Below, one piece after another: positions 55,001-64,000 of a DNA stretch of 64,000 nt. How positions within the stretch are numbered: the stretch's first letter is position 1; each line of letters begins with the position of its first letter. This DNA is from Prorocentrum cordatum. Taxonomy: Eukaryota > Sar > Dinophyceae > Prorocentrales > Prorocentraceae. The stretch covers positions 314,001 through 378,000 of the forward strand of contig CAUYUJ010003880.1 in NCBI GenBank assembly GCA_963575745.1. The letters are read 5' to 3'. Below the pieces are notes generated by a model that did no database searches, had not been told where the DNA came from, and saw nothing but the letters and a program-made list of their open reading frames with translations. The translations under genes and the position numbers were made by a program.

Positions 55001-56763
55001 GCATGCCAGGGCGCGCAGCGAGCGCCCATGCGCTTGCTCTCCCACTCGACGACGTCACGAGGCACGTGCGCGAGCTCAAGGCAGATCAGTACTTGCTCAG
55101 GCGCATCAAGAAGCGCGCGTCCCACGATACAGCCATGCAGTTATCCAAATGGAGGGCGACCAAGGGCGCGACACATGTGAGCGATTTCATTTCCAAGCTC
55201 CCGTTGATGGCTCCTCTGGTAAACGGTCTCGTCGCTCGGCCTCATTCTGGCGGCTCCTACGTCCTGGAGTATTTCTGCCCCGTCAGGAAGATCATCCCCA
55301 GGATGGTGGGTTTACTTGGTCTATTCGAGTACGCAACGGTCAGAGAGAATGTCATCGGCTTCTTAGCAGGACTGCACACAGAGAAGAAAGATGCCTCTCA
55401 AACAACTTTCGAGGAGCCCAAGAAAAAACCTACTGAGAAACCAACGTGTCTCGAAGCTGGCGTGTGCCTGTGCGGAGCCAAGGGGGACCTCATTTTCAAG
55501 TTCAAACGTTGGGTGGATAGTGGAATCAAGGCCTATTGCAAGGATGCTTCTGTCAAAAGTGCCCTGGCGGATGGCTACCTAGTTGTCACGATTCATCGCC
55601 AGCCAGAGCAGGTGAGTGAGATCAGCGCCGACGCGGGGGAAGGCGCAAGTGACGAGGGCCCCTTGGGCGAGTTTAAGACTTACCTCCATGTCGGTATGAT
55701 GTACTTCTCACCGTATAGGCCAACTTATCGCCAGTGCACGACCGCGGATAATGGCCTGCTAGATGATGGCTCAATCGTGCTGGATTGCTTGGACGATTAC
55801 CTGACAAACTACGAGGTAGCCTCCATGTTGTACCTGTACTTTTCAAAGCCGAGCAATTGGACAATCTCCGTTATGCTGGCACAATCCACGTCGAAGCCCC
55901 AATTTCCAATCCGCCCGTCGCAGCTAGTGGTTGGCCATGTCTCCGACGACCGAGAGTTCACGCGCCATTGGCCAAACCCCAAACGAAAAAAACGAAAGCG
56001 AGAAGATGATAATGGGTGGGCCGACGAGCTCGACGACTTGGAGGACGAGGGTGACCAGGACGAGGGCCCCGACGACGACGGCATTGACGGTGGCGAGGGG
56101 GCCGACCCAGAGCCTCAGAGCGACCATGGTGACGAGAAGAGCTTCCTTTCCTCTCTTTCTCCTTCGTACAGCTGGATGAGCCCGTCGAGAGCAAACGCCG
56201 ACGAGCCAGCCCTGAGTGACCACGGTGAGGACGTGCCCTCAGACAACGTGGATAACATATCAATCCATTGCGGAGGAGATGACGGTGGAGATGGAGGCGA
56301 CAACGAGGACGGTGACGGCGGGGGCCCGAGCGGAGGCGGGGACGACGACGACCCACCGCCTCCAGGGCCCCATGGCGTGCCTCGCGGGCCCAGTGAGCCA
56401 GCCGACGTCACGTTCATGACGCCCTGCGGCGTCATCAGATACTACGCCAAGAAGGACGACTTAGTTGCCCATTGCCACGTTCATGGGTCGAAGTGCCGAA
56501 TGACTAGGACGTGTCGTGGATCAGATCGGCCGAACAGAGCCGCTCAAGGTCGGCCTCTCGGGGCCCTCATGGCGTGGCTGAAGCAGAGCACGGAGCCTTT
56601 CTGCGACACGCAGGCCACCCACGTGCATTTTTGCCCTTTGCCGCTTGCGCTAAGGCAAGCGTCGCGCGACGAGCTGCGCGCAATGCCTGGCAGCGACTTG
56701 CTGTTCAGGTGTGAGCGTGCGCTCAGGCTCCACGAGCCAGACGAGCCGCTGGAGGCTCCGTGA
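52015..56763 (+). CDS. giant intronless ORF, probable retrogene
   Basis: A 1582-codon uninterrupted frame. The first ATG (52015) gives a hydrophobic, signal-like start; ATG 52069 (MAADPGESRL) is an alternative that gives a nuclear-looking protein. Seen: an N-terminal duplication (SALDAVSEDNSGGDD / SALDAASEDNAGGDD); CTDGFGSNLKAER and LHLLCRVHTVAGFHSK (about residues 370-410), reminiscent of transposase D...C/H regions; CAPGDWRDTQNF; an HMG-box-like stretch GAWRAYIAARAK...YRALSPDEKAVHE (about 913-950); basic PKRKKRKRED (about 1322); acidic Asp/Gly tail; and a late Cys/His group (CHVHGSKCRMTRTC). It resembles large proteins expanded in dinoflagellate genomes. Function unknown. The preceding leader relic and lack of introns support origin from reverse-transcribed mRNA. 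The frame is intact, so it may be expressed. Confidence 0.75.
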   Translation: MTMILSICSITVLFLAAIMAADPGESRLSALDAVSEDNSGGDDPGGSWLSALDAASEDNAGGDDQAQALGDDWMAGVDALSISDSPIDVEMDGEPDCGMQVVAVEHDKNVMWASHACRNVPESDLDSTSLKISSEVLDDDPLTGRITDLARAIGDNRKDYRNTLHLMAGCALQVSQGFGKSGSRCVAHRSLGRACLDPDLNAPLGSRRATQRRFVFPKPPQVERNIWKHTEDLLVQYANSSSTLELLCYVEYASYDSTDFVLQSTQKVVELLDDERPLVAHGSVPGEQCDEAETIELEETTVGTKKVLQMDTSVLLLVKIDGIFAILRGNLLSWLQVCDRNSAANYKAALAEYSIGTATASSFRRRLRIACTDGFGSNLKAERHLLSERDNWAVLHLLCRVHTVAGFHSKVYDMHAADISGLVATSLSLRLAGQMSLFRKAARRVIRDTLKIVPSVVLDSKAVSFRKLVMDTFLDRSPECVALRLLLERCAPGDWRDTQNFTYVARPDETRADVLRLLFKEFVPALFPRAPFLFPRNRWTGAEVTFRDVGLPMNVYGLFNDTFVRYLRDEYGGELTSDDPGAPPEHPLPLLDAEAVVPGDQEGAEEPDVQEGEGPEGDAAPAPEAKKPDHPRKAFAEQNKAYRGSAREWLATDPSIRVIFFRAVLGPIKAFLEKELEMASEEWEMKQDAALISSDGNSTVLGGREWPLMRVARQTLEDQCFKDIEAVSKFLELDCLTAEYMTLENQTKLCRMLSREGCCTYQFGTAIGKQFPFRLFLLLDDPTLAADIEASCRSSRDQFSDNFIEYFKDKPGGLTSDEALHELSLVVMASKTSTVKLETQNAQLRRQVLATSLQSKRPELSSISSRFMLRRASTREDRILKPAGCFKKGGRKPVRRGASAPEAEAPSAKRGGGGAWRAYIAARAKVVGKVVLQAAAAAYRALSPDEKAVHEREGRLGTLMHKAGHKSFGTVSKELAAVMSIQVRRRNAEQHLQASRMPGRAASAHALALPLDDVTRHVRELKADQYLLRRIKKRASHDTAMQLSKWRATKGATHVSDFISKLPLMAPLVNGLVARPHSGGSYVLEYFCPVRKIIPRMVGLLGLFEYATVRENVIGFLAGLHTEKKDASQTTFEEPKKKPTEKPTCLEAGVCLCGAKGDLIFKFKRWVDSGIKAYCKDASVKSALADGYLVVTIHRQPEQVSEISADAGEGASDEGPLGEFKTYLHVGMMYFSPYRPTYRQCTTADNGLLDDGSIVLDCLDDYLTNYEVASMLYLYFSKPSNWTISVMLAQSTSKPQFPIRPSQLVVGHVSDDREFTRHWPNPKRKKRKREDDNGWADELDDLEDEGDQDEGPDDDGIDGGEGADPEPQSDHGDEKSFLSSLSPSYSWMSPSRANADEPALSDHGEDVPSDNVDNISIHCGGDDGGDGGDNEDGDGGGPSGGGDDDDPPPPGPHGVPRGPSEPADVTFMTPCGVIRYYAKKDDLVAHCHVHGSKCRMTRTCRGSDRPNRAAQGRPLGALMAWLKQSTEPFCDTQATHVHFCPLPLALRQASRDELRAMPGSDLLFRCERALRLHEPDEPLEAP

Positions 56764-56962
56764 GGACTGATGAATGTTGCGGTTGAATACTTGGTTCGCC
56801 GTGGCAGAAAACAAGAAAAAGCCACTGGATAGGCCCTCGGGGAGGCCCCAAGAGATGCCCTCAGGGAGGCCCTCGGGGAGGCCCCAAGAGAGCCCGACGG
56901 AGGCCTTAAAATGCGCACTTAGGAGGGCCCTAATGCGGCCCCAAGGGAACCCCAATGAGGCC

Positions 56963-57134
56963 CGAGGAGGAGGAGGAGGGCGGAGGAGGAGGAGGGGGGA
57001 GGAGGAGGAGGATGAGGAGGAGGAGGAGGAGGAGGGGGAGGATGATGAGGAGGAGGGGGAGCAGGAGGAGGAGGAGGAGGAGGAGAGCAGAGGGGGAGGA
57101 GGAGGCAGGGGGGGGGTAGGGGGTAGGAGGAGGA

Positions 57135-57165
<31 letters not shown>

Positions 57166-57185
57166 GTGGAGGAGGAGGATGATCA
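56963..57185 (+). repeat. GGA microsatellite
   Basis: GGA/GGG repeats with GAT interruptions. Open frames across it are artefacts. Confidence 0.9.
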
Positions 57186-57884
57186 GGAGGAACGCTGCGC
57201 GGGGGGCGCGCGCTGTGCGGGAGCAGTGAGGCTCTGTGGCCCAGGCGTGTCCTTTTTGCGGGTCGTTCCCGAAAGTGTATTTCCTCCGCAACACGCACGA
57301 CGACGCGGGGGGGAAATCTGTCGTTCTGTTTTTCCTCCTCGCAAACCACAGGGGCCCGAGGGGGAAAAAACAACACAGCAGAGGGGAAAAACAACAACAG
57401 CAGAGGGAAAAAAGTAAACCAGAATTTCCCTCTCTGGAACCGAGTACGACGTGCAGGCAAAAACAACATAACAACATTTCCCTCTCTGGAACTGATAAGA
57501 GTACGCGGGATGGCACGATTTCCCTCCAGGTACCTCGTGCGATTCCTCCGGTGGGATGAGGACGCCGCGGGGGATTCCTCCGGTTGGATGAGGACGCCGC
57601 GGATGTGCCCACCCCCGTGTCTCGGGCTTGGGCCTCTAGGAAAATTCCGAAGGGGTCCCAGGGCCCCGAAGAAGGCTCCCAGAGGAGCCCAAGAGGGCCA
57701 CATGAAAGCCCCAAGAGGGCCCCAAGAAACCTTTGGTGGGTCTGATCAAACAGCGTGTTTTGATGAGACCCCGCAGCGGTCTCTGGGGGGCCCTCTTAGG
57801 GCTCTCTTGGAGTTTTCTCGGGGCCCACTTGGGGCCCTTTTTGGGCCATCTTAGGGGCCGAAGAGGTGCCCCTAACATCCCTTA

Positions 57885-58195
57885 AACAACCCCTGGCCCC
57901 ACGAACGAAAAACGCATAGAATTAGCAGGTTGGTGGGCTCCTCTCGGGCCCCTGTTGGGCTTCTCTCGGGCCCCTCTTGGGCCTCTCTCGGGGCCAACTT
58001 GGAACTATTTTTAAAACCAATATTTGCGCTGGCTTGGGGGCCCAAGAGGGACCCTAAGAGGGCGCCCATTAAACAATACCTGGCCCCACGAACGAAAAAC
58101 ACACATCATAAAAAATAGCTGGTTGGTGGGATCATCCACGGCCTTTCTTGGGCTCCTCTCGGGGCCCTATTGGGCCTCTCTTGGGCCCTTTGCCC
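57885..58195 (+). repeat. two direct repeats of about 188-bp period
   Basis: CTGGCCCCACGAACGAAAAA followed by AGC-GGTTGGTGGG and a CTCTCGGGCCCC-type tail occurs at 57893 and 58080. The halves have diverged, including an extra ATCATAAAAA in the second. The unit contains the same CTTGGGC words as the 17.2-kb minisatellite. Confidence 0.7.
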
Positions 58196-58204
58196 TTGGC
58201 CCCA

Positions 58205-58400
58205 TCGCTTGCGCGACATAAATTGCACCGCATGGATGTCACATCATTGGTTGCACTACGCACATTGCACCGCACAGGTTGGGTCACATAGATTGCGCCA
58301 CATAGATTGCACCGCAGAGCTTACACCCTATGGGGTGCCCGCATAGATGCCACCGCATAGATAGCACCGCATAGATTGCGTAACATAGATTTCGCATTGT
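58205..58400 (+). repeat. degenerate CACCGCATAGATT tandem repeat
   Basis: About twelve imperfect copies of a 13-15 bp unit (GCACCGCATAGATT, GCGCCACATAGATT and similar). Composition is unlike the flanks. No coding potential. Confidence 0.75.
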
Positions 58401-58616
58401 ATATTCGAACACACTGTTTGGGGCCCGCTCTAGCTAACCATCTTGTTGTTCGGAAGTGCCGATGGGCCAGCTTCGGCACACGAGGTAGCCAAAAGAGGTA
58501 GCTCCGACGGTCGACTCAGGGTGTCAGCGCGAGGTCCTCAGTGTGAGGCCGTGGGGCAGCTATGAGGCTACATGGTCTGTCATATCCTCCTCCTCGTCCG
58601 TCCACTCTATCCTCAT

Positions 58617-58637
58617 CCGTAGCCATTTGGGCTGAAC
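58617..58637 (+). other. spliced-leader relic upstream of T-rich-intron gene
   Basis: CCGTAGCCATTTGGGCTGAAC matches the dinoflagellate leader at 18 of 21 positions. The next coding frame starts 97 bp downstream. Confidence 0.7.
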
Positions 58638-58734
58638 GTGTTTTGAGGTTGACACGGCCACTTACTCGAGTGCCGAACGGGCCCACACTGAGGGCAGTGA
58701 GCGGCCTGACACAGAGCCACTTTAATGGCAGCCG

Positions 58735-59147
58735 ATGCGTACTGCTGCAGGCAGCGTGGTGAGAAAAGGAGGCCGAGGCAAAGCAACTTGCGGCTTCTGC
58801 GAGCTCGTAGTGCCCCAATCGCAATGCGTCAAGTACCAGGAGCACTGCCTGTGCAACGAGTGCGTGGAGTTCGCCGACGAGTCTGGCTACGAACCGAAAG
58901 TGCTGGCAACGATGAAGGCCAAGGCGCCAGGAAAATGGAAGGAGAAAAAGGCAACCAAAGAGGAGTGGAAGGCTGGCAAGCAGAAGGCCGAGGACACGAG
59001 GGGCTTCCCCACTGAGGAAGTCTACGAGGAGACGGTCCAGGAGAGCTCCTTGACGGAGGAGTACACGTTCCAGCCCCGCGACGACTTGTATTTTTTTGTT
59101 TTTTTTTTTTTTTTTTTTTTTTTTTTGTGTTTTTTTTTGTTATTTAT

Positions 59148-59178
<31 letters not shown>

Positions 59179-62100
59179 ATTGCTTTTTTTTTTGTTGTTT
59201 TTTTTTATTTGTTTCTTGTTTTTATTGTTTCTCTTTTTCAAGGATGAGCCACGAAACTTTTTTTTGCATGACAGGACCAGGCGAAGGTGATGACGTTGCG
59301 CGTGACGAACGCACAGGGCGAGGACTCCTTCGGCGTGGTGATCTTGCAGGACGCGGTGAAGCCCCCGACGCCGGTGGTGAAAACGACGAGGAGGCTCGTC
59401 AGGAGGACGCCTGTTATGACGAAGGCCATGCACTACTACAAGAGCCAAGCTTCCACCCTCTTCGAGAACATGTCGGCTGATCGGGCGCGCGCGTTCGGCC
59501 AGAGGTTCGGGAACAAGTACCAGCCGAAATCCAAGAAGTTCACCGCCTACAGCAGGGATAAGATCAGAATGCTAGTCAAGAAGAACTTGGCGAGGCCCAA
59601 GGGCTTGCGCCGCATGGTGCGCGACGGCGTTGCAGGTGGCGACTCTGCTTCGGATGGGGCCTCCAGCGATGCAGGGAGCGGGGGTGAAGAAGAACCATCC
59701 AGCGGCGCCGCCGCAGCGCAGCTGGCAGCTAGCGCGGCGTCGGCGGCGGCAGCGCCGAGCCACAGCCCAGAGGAGGTGCCAGAAACGCCTAAGGCAGCGA
59801 GGAGCGCGGCGGCAAGGGTGGCGGACAGTGAGGCCAAGGCTCAGGCCCCTCAGCCCTCGCCAGGGGCTAGCCCGAGCACGATAGGGCCGCCGCCGAAGAG
59901 GGCCAAGTCGGGCTCGTTGGCCGCGCCCTCGGTCGCCGAGACCTGCGCTGGTCTGACGGAGAGAGAGGGCCGCTTGAAGCCGCCCGAGCACTGGCACGAA
60001 ACCCTCACGCCGTCGAAGGTGTTCGCGGGCAGCCCCTTGAAGAGGCAGGTGGGCTGGGCGAGGGACTGCGTCAAGCGCGTGGCGGGCCAGGGCGAGGCCG
60101 TGAAGGCCAACCACCTCGAGGAGCACATCGACCGCATCGACATCTGCATGCAGCTGATGATAGACCTTGGCAATGAGACGACGACCTTCGACGACCTCAA
60201 GTGCAACTTGCAGAAGCTAGCGGCTGCAAAGGTCGATTTCGATTCGAATATCAAGAGCAAGCTCCTGGGGAAGAGATTGTACTCGTCGATCATAGCATTC
60301 TCGTCGGGTGACGTGGACGATGCCTGCATCGCCGATATCGTGGATACCGTGATGCCGTTCAAGTTCGACAAGCCTGTGACGGCCGACGGGGAGATGGTGG
60401 ATGGCGAACTTGATGTGGAGATGATAGCCACCGAGTACCAGGAGTTCGACCCCATGAATGTCTCTATGTCGACCATCGATGGTACGATGCAATCCAGGGC
60501 CGCGCTGCTCTTGAACGTGCTCTTGAAGGAGATCGTCCCTGCGACGCTGAAGGTGGACGAGGGCGGTCAGGCGGCATCGGCTCGCCTGTGCGGGGCCATG
60601 CTGGACCACTTCGAAAAGGCCGTGGAGGACTTGCCCGAGGTCCCGCCCGAAGCCATGGAATCGCTGAAGGTGCTCCGCGTCATGTGCGCCGTCTGCGACA
60701 CCACCTGCCAGGTGGACTTCGAGACCATCGAGGAGTTCTTCTTGCAGCAGGAGAGAAAATGCAAGGGGGGGCTCGCGGACCTGGGCGTGCTCCTGAGGAT
60801 GAATGGGACGACGGGAAGCAGTCTAGACATGGTTGAAGAGCACCTTTTTTTTGTTTTTTTTTTTTTTATTTTTTTATTTTTTTTTATTTTTTTTTTTTTC
60901 TTTTTTTTCTTTTTGTTATTCTTTTTATTTGTTTTTTTTTTTTTTTTGTTTTTTTTTATCTTTTTTTATTTTTTTCTTTTTTTCTTATTTTTTTTTATTT
61001 TTTTTTTTTGTTTTTTTTGTTTTTTTTTTTTTTATTATGGATAGCCCACGTAGAGGGTACGACTTTTTTGCAGGACGCCAAGAAGTTGATGCCGAAGATG
61101 TTCAAGCAGGCCAGTGTGTTAAGAGACCTCCAGAAGAACGTGGCGACCATCGCGCTGCCCAACGAAGCCATCAACGAGGCCTTCGTCATCATCAAGACCT
61201 GCCGCGAGCTCTTGAGGCCAGGCTCAGGGCACGTGTTGGAGGTCGCTTGCAGCGGGCTACTCGGGACGATCTACGATGTGATGTTCGACAGGGGCGGCGT
61301 GGTCAAGGGGGGGGCTGACTACAGCAAGGACGCGCTGGTGGCTGCGGAGATCATGTTCAAGGAAGGCGTCAAGCTCAAGGCCATGAACGAGGAGTTCGGC
61401 GAGAGGGCGACGCACGACATCCAGGCCGTGATCGATCAGATCGGCGCGAAACAGCTCATCGATGACATCAAGCATCACTTGGCAGGCGGCGCCAAGGACG
61501 ACACGGGGAAAGTCGACATCGAGAAAGTGAGAATCATCAGTGGGGAGTTGGAAGCCGTCAATGAGACCTCGCTCGACGACGTTGCCAAGGGTGATATCCA
61601 GGCCTTCTGCGAGGACGTATGGAACAACATCAAGGCCGACGATGCCACGGGCACGGCAGCGATTGCAGATCTCATGGTCGGCGTCGCTGAGTTCACGGAC
61701 GGCGGGATGAAGAACACCTTCAAAGCTTTGTACGCGGCCTGCGAGGCGAAGTCCAGCCAGGCTGCGCACGCCGCGCTCTCTGGCGAAGGCGAGTCCACCG
61801 GCGCCGACGATACGGACCCGAAGAAGATGCAGGCCATGAAGACCCTCCTCTTGAAGAAGCTGGAGCTCCAGAATGCCGCGGACACCATTGGCCAGGCCAA
61901 CATCGATCCGCGCATCGCGGCCGCGGTGAACGAGGTCAACGACTACGTGACCACCAGCGCCGACAAGGCCATGACGACGACAGAGACGCAGCTCGGCAGT
62001 CGGTTGGATCTCGCTCAGAAGTGGGCCAAGGGCGGTGCTGATGGAGAATCGTGGTGGGAGTCCGTGAGCGACGCTACTGACCTCGACGAGGTGCTCAGTA

Positions 62101-62347
62101 AGGGGGCGACCACCGTGTGCAGCAGGAAGTCGGACAGCTACAAAGAGGAGATCGACGCCATCAAAACTCTTCAGAAGGCATACGAGGAGACCGCCAGCTG
62201 CTTCACGAGGATGGTGAACCCAGACATCAAGAAGAAAGCGACGGATATCACCAAGAGCCTCGCGCAGTCTAACGTCGAAGGCCTGCTGTGCACCCTCTTC
62301 GCGACGAAGTACACGAAAGAGGAATACAAAAAAAAACCCACGCCCTG
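58735..62347 (+). CDS. hypothetical zinc-finger protein gene split by T-rich introns
   Basis: Exon 1 (58735 to about 59087) has a zinc-binding group, CGFCELV...SQC...EHCLCNEC, then Lys/Glu-rich helices. Exon 2 (from 59275, DQAKVMTLRV) runs to 60831 and contains YYKSQASTLFENMS, a long Ala/Ser/Pro-rich linker with PPKRAKSG, and a helical domain (LTPSKVFAGSPLKRQVGW... to MNGTTGSSLDM). Exon 3 (61074, DAKKLMPKMF) is an all-helical acidic domain. Phase is kept across intron 2 with a GT donor and GCAG acceptor. The frame stops at 62345 just after a run of nine A; shifting by one base there would continue to a stop at 62435 (ending SKLQ), so an indel or sequencing error is likely. No family recognised. 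Confidence 0.65.
59088..59274 (+). other. T-rich intron 1
   Basis: About 150 bp of nearly pure T with scattered G, A and C, then CAAGGATGAGCCACGAAAC, another T run and GCATGACAG. The acceptor at ACAG/GAC restores phase 0. The donor is unclear because GAC occurs on both sides of the insert (GA-AG or shifted boundary), a known oddity of dinoflagellate introns. Confidence 0.65.
60832..61073 (+). other. T-rich intron 2
   Basis: GTTGAAGAGCACC is followed by about 190 bp of nearly pure T, then GGATAGCCCACGTAGAGGG, TACGAC, TTTTTT and GCAG. Removing it joins two phase-0 exons. Its 3' end resembles that of intron 1 (GAT-AGCCCACG / GATGAGCCACG, T run, GCA). Confidence 0.75.
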
Positions 62348-62437
62348 AAAACGATCAGCACCAAGACGGGTGCATCGTGGACGACGATGCCGCAGGCCCT
62401 GATCGACCGCGCCGCGAAGGCCTCCAAGCTGCAGTAG

Positions 62438-63538
62438 TAAGAACGCACCGTGAACGGTGCTCAGTCGGATGGGGGAGTTAGAAAGGGAAGAGAACACCAT
62501 ACAATCATATATTGTCAATCACGGTGGGCACAGGATAACAAGTAACGCACAAGAAATCAAACATAGCACCATCATCACGTGTCTTAGCCTCCTCGTTCTC
62601 ATGCTCATCCTCATCACATTCGTCATCACCATTGCCCGCACTAACATCACCCTCATCGTATTTATCATCATCGTCCTCATCCTGTTATTCGTCTCCCTCA
62701 TTCTCAGGCTCAGCGTAGTCCTCTTAAGTGCCCTCCCCCACTCTCTCCAGTATCCTCGGCACTGGCCTCATCCCCCTTATCATCATGCTCCTCGTCGTCG
62801 GGGGGGGGGTCGTCGTCGTCGTCGCGCGGTCGGGTGGGGCCCTCGGGCCCGCTGGGCGACGTGTTCGGCCTCGTGCCAGGACCGCCCGCTGGACCGCGGG
62901 CCGAGCAGGGGGATGAGGCACGAGGTGAGGAGGACGAGAAGGAGAGAGTTGGGGAGGGGAGGCATGAGGCAGGAGGTAGGAGGAGGAGGAGGAGGAGGAG
63001 GCAACGTGGGAATGAGGAGGGATATATGATGGGAAGACGACAGAATGAGGGGAGGATGAATCAATGCGAGGAGGGTTTGATGAGGAGGGTGGGGAAGGGG
63101 GCTACTAGGCTTGCAGCGAGGGGTGTGAGGATGGTTAGGACGAGGGGGAGGCGAGCAAGGAGGATGAGGAGGGTGAAGAGGAGGAGGGGAAGGACGTGGA
63201 CAGGGGAGCAGGAGGAGAGGGGAGGAGAGGAGGAGGAGGAGAGGAGGAGGAGGAGGAGAAGGGGAGGAGGTGGAGGAGGAGAAGGAGGAGGAGAAGAGAC
63301 GAGAGGAGGAGTGTATTTTTGGAGAGGAGGAGAGAGGAGGAGAGGAGGAGAGGAGGAGAAGAGGAGAGAGGAGGAGAGGAGGAGGAGAAGGAGGAGGAGA
63401 GGAGAGGAGGAGACAGGAGAGGAGAGGAGGAGGAGAGCACGAGAGGAGGAGAGGAGGAGAGGAGAGGAGGAGAGGAGGAGGTTGCCATTTTGGCTTGATG
63501 CAGAAACGCGCCGTATTGCGCGAATGGCTCGGGTGTAG
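62438..63538. other. non-coding, CATCA-rich and GGA-rich DNA
   Basis: 62560-62800 is rich in CATCATC/CCTCATC words, and 62960-63490 is a GGA/GGAGA microsatellite. No gene is supported; the opposing long frames are composition artefacts. Confidence 0.7.
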
Positions 63539-63690
63539 TTGCCCGTCGTGCTGGTAGCGGAGCTCTGTTGTCCTCGCAAAACTTGTTGCATTGTTGGAGA
63601 TAGCGGTGCCCGTCGCGCTGGTAGCGGAGCTGGTAGCGGTAGCGGTGGGCTGGTGCCCGTCGCGTTGGTAGCGGGGCTCTGGTGCCCGCG
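63539..63690 (+). repeat. TGCCCGTCGYGCTGGTAGCGG tandem block
   Basis: Units such as GCCCGTCGTGCTGGTAGCGG (63541), GCCCGTCGCGCTGGTAGCGG (63608) and GCCCGTCGCGTTGGTAGCGG (63655) alternate with GTAGCGG subrepeats. No coding evidence. Confidence 0.75.
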
Positions 63691-63850
63691 CCGCGCACGC
63701 TGGTGCAATATCGCACGCAATGCGCGGACATGCGCACGCTTCGCAATCGCGTGCGTCCACACACGTAGTCGCAAAAAATGAAAAAGCAAAGCGGAGAGGG
63801 AAAAAATGCAGATGAAAAAAAGAAGGGGTTTTGGGGAAAAAAAAAAAAAA

Positions 63851-64000
63851 GTTTTCCCAAAAACCCTCTGCGGATGCCTTGCGGGGTCTCTGCGGGGTCT
63901 CTGCGGGTACTTTTGGAAAACCTGCGGATGCCTCCTGCGGAAGGCTGGCGGGGAAAAAAACAAAGGTTCAGGTTTCCGCTCTGTAGGAGGCAAGACCGAC
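63851..64000 (-). mobile_element. short interspersed repeat, copy 2 (inverted)
   Basis: On the minus strand this starts GTCGGTCTTGCCTCCTACAG at the window edge and follows the 51141 copy (AGCGGAAACCTGAA, T run, CCCCGCCAGCCTTCCGCAGG), then differs and carries extra GCAGAGACCCCGC units before a T run. The edge of the window may truncate it. Confidence 0.7.

Larger units (their letters stand above)
56764..58616. other. repeat-rich intergenic DNA
   Basis: Contains CCCCAAGAGRTGCCCTCAGGGAGG-type repeats (56830-56910), a GGA tract (56963-57185), two AACTGATAAGAG/TTTCCCTCTCTGGAAC blocks (57425 and 57477), the CTTGGGGC/CCCCAAGAG minisatellite (57650-58190) and a CACCGCATAGATT tandem block. No gene recognised. 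Confidence 0.6.

Noticed and set aside
1-64000. CRISPR arrays, bacterial operons, riboswitches, rRNA and tRNA genes
   Set aside because: No regularly spaced identical repeats with unique spacers, no ribosome-binding-site-led gene runs and no recognisable tRNA or rRNA sequence; the setting is eukaryotic.

Overview
The window looks like nuclear DNA of a dinoflagellate. The evidence is degraded copies of the 21-22 nt dinoflagellate spliced leader in genomic DNA (best at 51973 and 58617, also 13957), retroelement proteins of the kind that fill dinoflagellate genomes, high GC, long GGA/CTC and CT tracts, and no recognisable rRNA, tRNA or housekeeping gene. The species cannot be fixed from sequence alone. 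Almost everything recognisable is mobile or mobile-derived.

Layout. 1-2.9 kb: gene-poor DNA with inverted and direct repeats and a small TIR element (MITE). 2.9-6.7 kb: a rearranged LINE (LINE-A); its ORF1 and endonuclease lie on the minus strand and its reverse transcriptase on the plus strand, joined near 5470, as expected of a twin-primed 5' inversion. 6.7-11.2 kb: CTC/CT tracts, a second copy of the MITE and a foldback element. 11.2-18.2 kb: a decayed Ty1/copia-like element (primer site, gag, zinc knuckle, protease, a hydrophobic-segment ORF, a methyltransferase-like domain, the start of integrase). 18.2-29.9 kb: a large LINE (LINE-B) with an unusual ORF1, an EEP endonuclease-RT-CCHC ORF2 and an RNase H reading frame.

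28.4-38.5 kb and 39.9-50.0 kb are near-identical 10.15-kb copies separated by a GGCAGGGCC satellite and a 100-N scaffold gap. Each copy holds the LINE-B 3' end, three hypothetical genes, and a Plavaka/CACTA-like transposase pseudogene followed by CGCTAATTAG-rich transposon termini. The copies carry different inactivating lesions. At 50.0-51.1 kb a copia RT fragment continues in the same orientation as the 11-18 kb copia element and may be its displaced second half.

51.2-64 kb: a 1582-codon intronless ORF directly behind a spliced-leader relic, which suggests a retrogene. Next comes repeat-rich DNA, then a second gene behind a spliced-leader relic whose coding sequence is cut by two introns that are almost pure T. 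The last 1.5 kb is GGA-rich and ends in an inverted copy of a repeat also present at 51141.

The most interesting signal is a family of short hairpins (ten in LINE-B, two more in its duplicated 3' end). They share the core C-GNC-TTCA-GN'C, with covarying stem pairs and unrelated but self-complementary flanking arms. They lie in the coding strand and are translated in all three frames, so the constraint appears to act on the nucleic acid rather than the protein.
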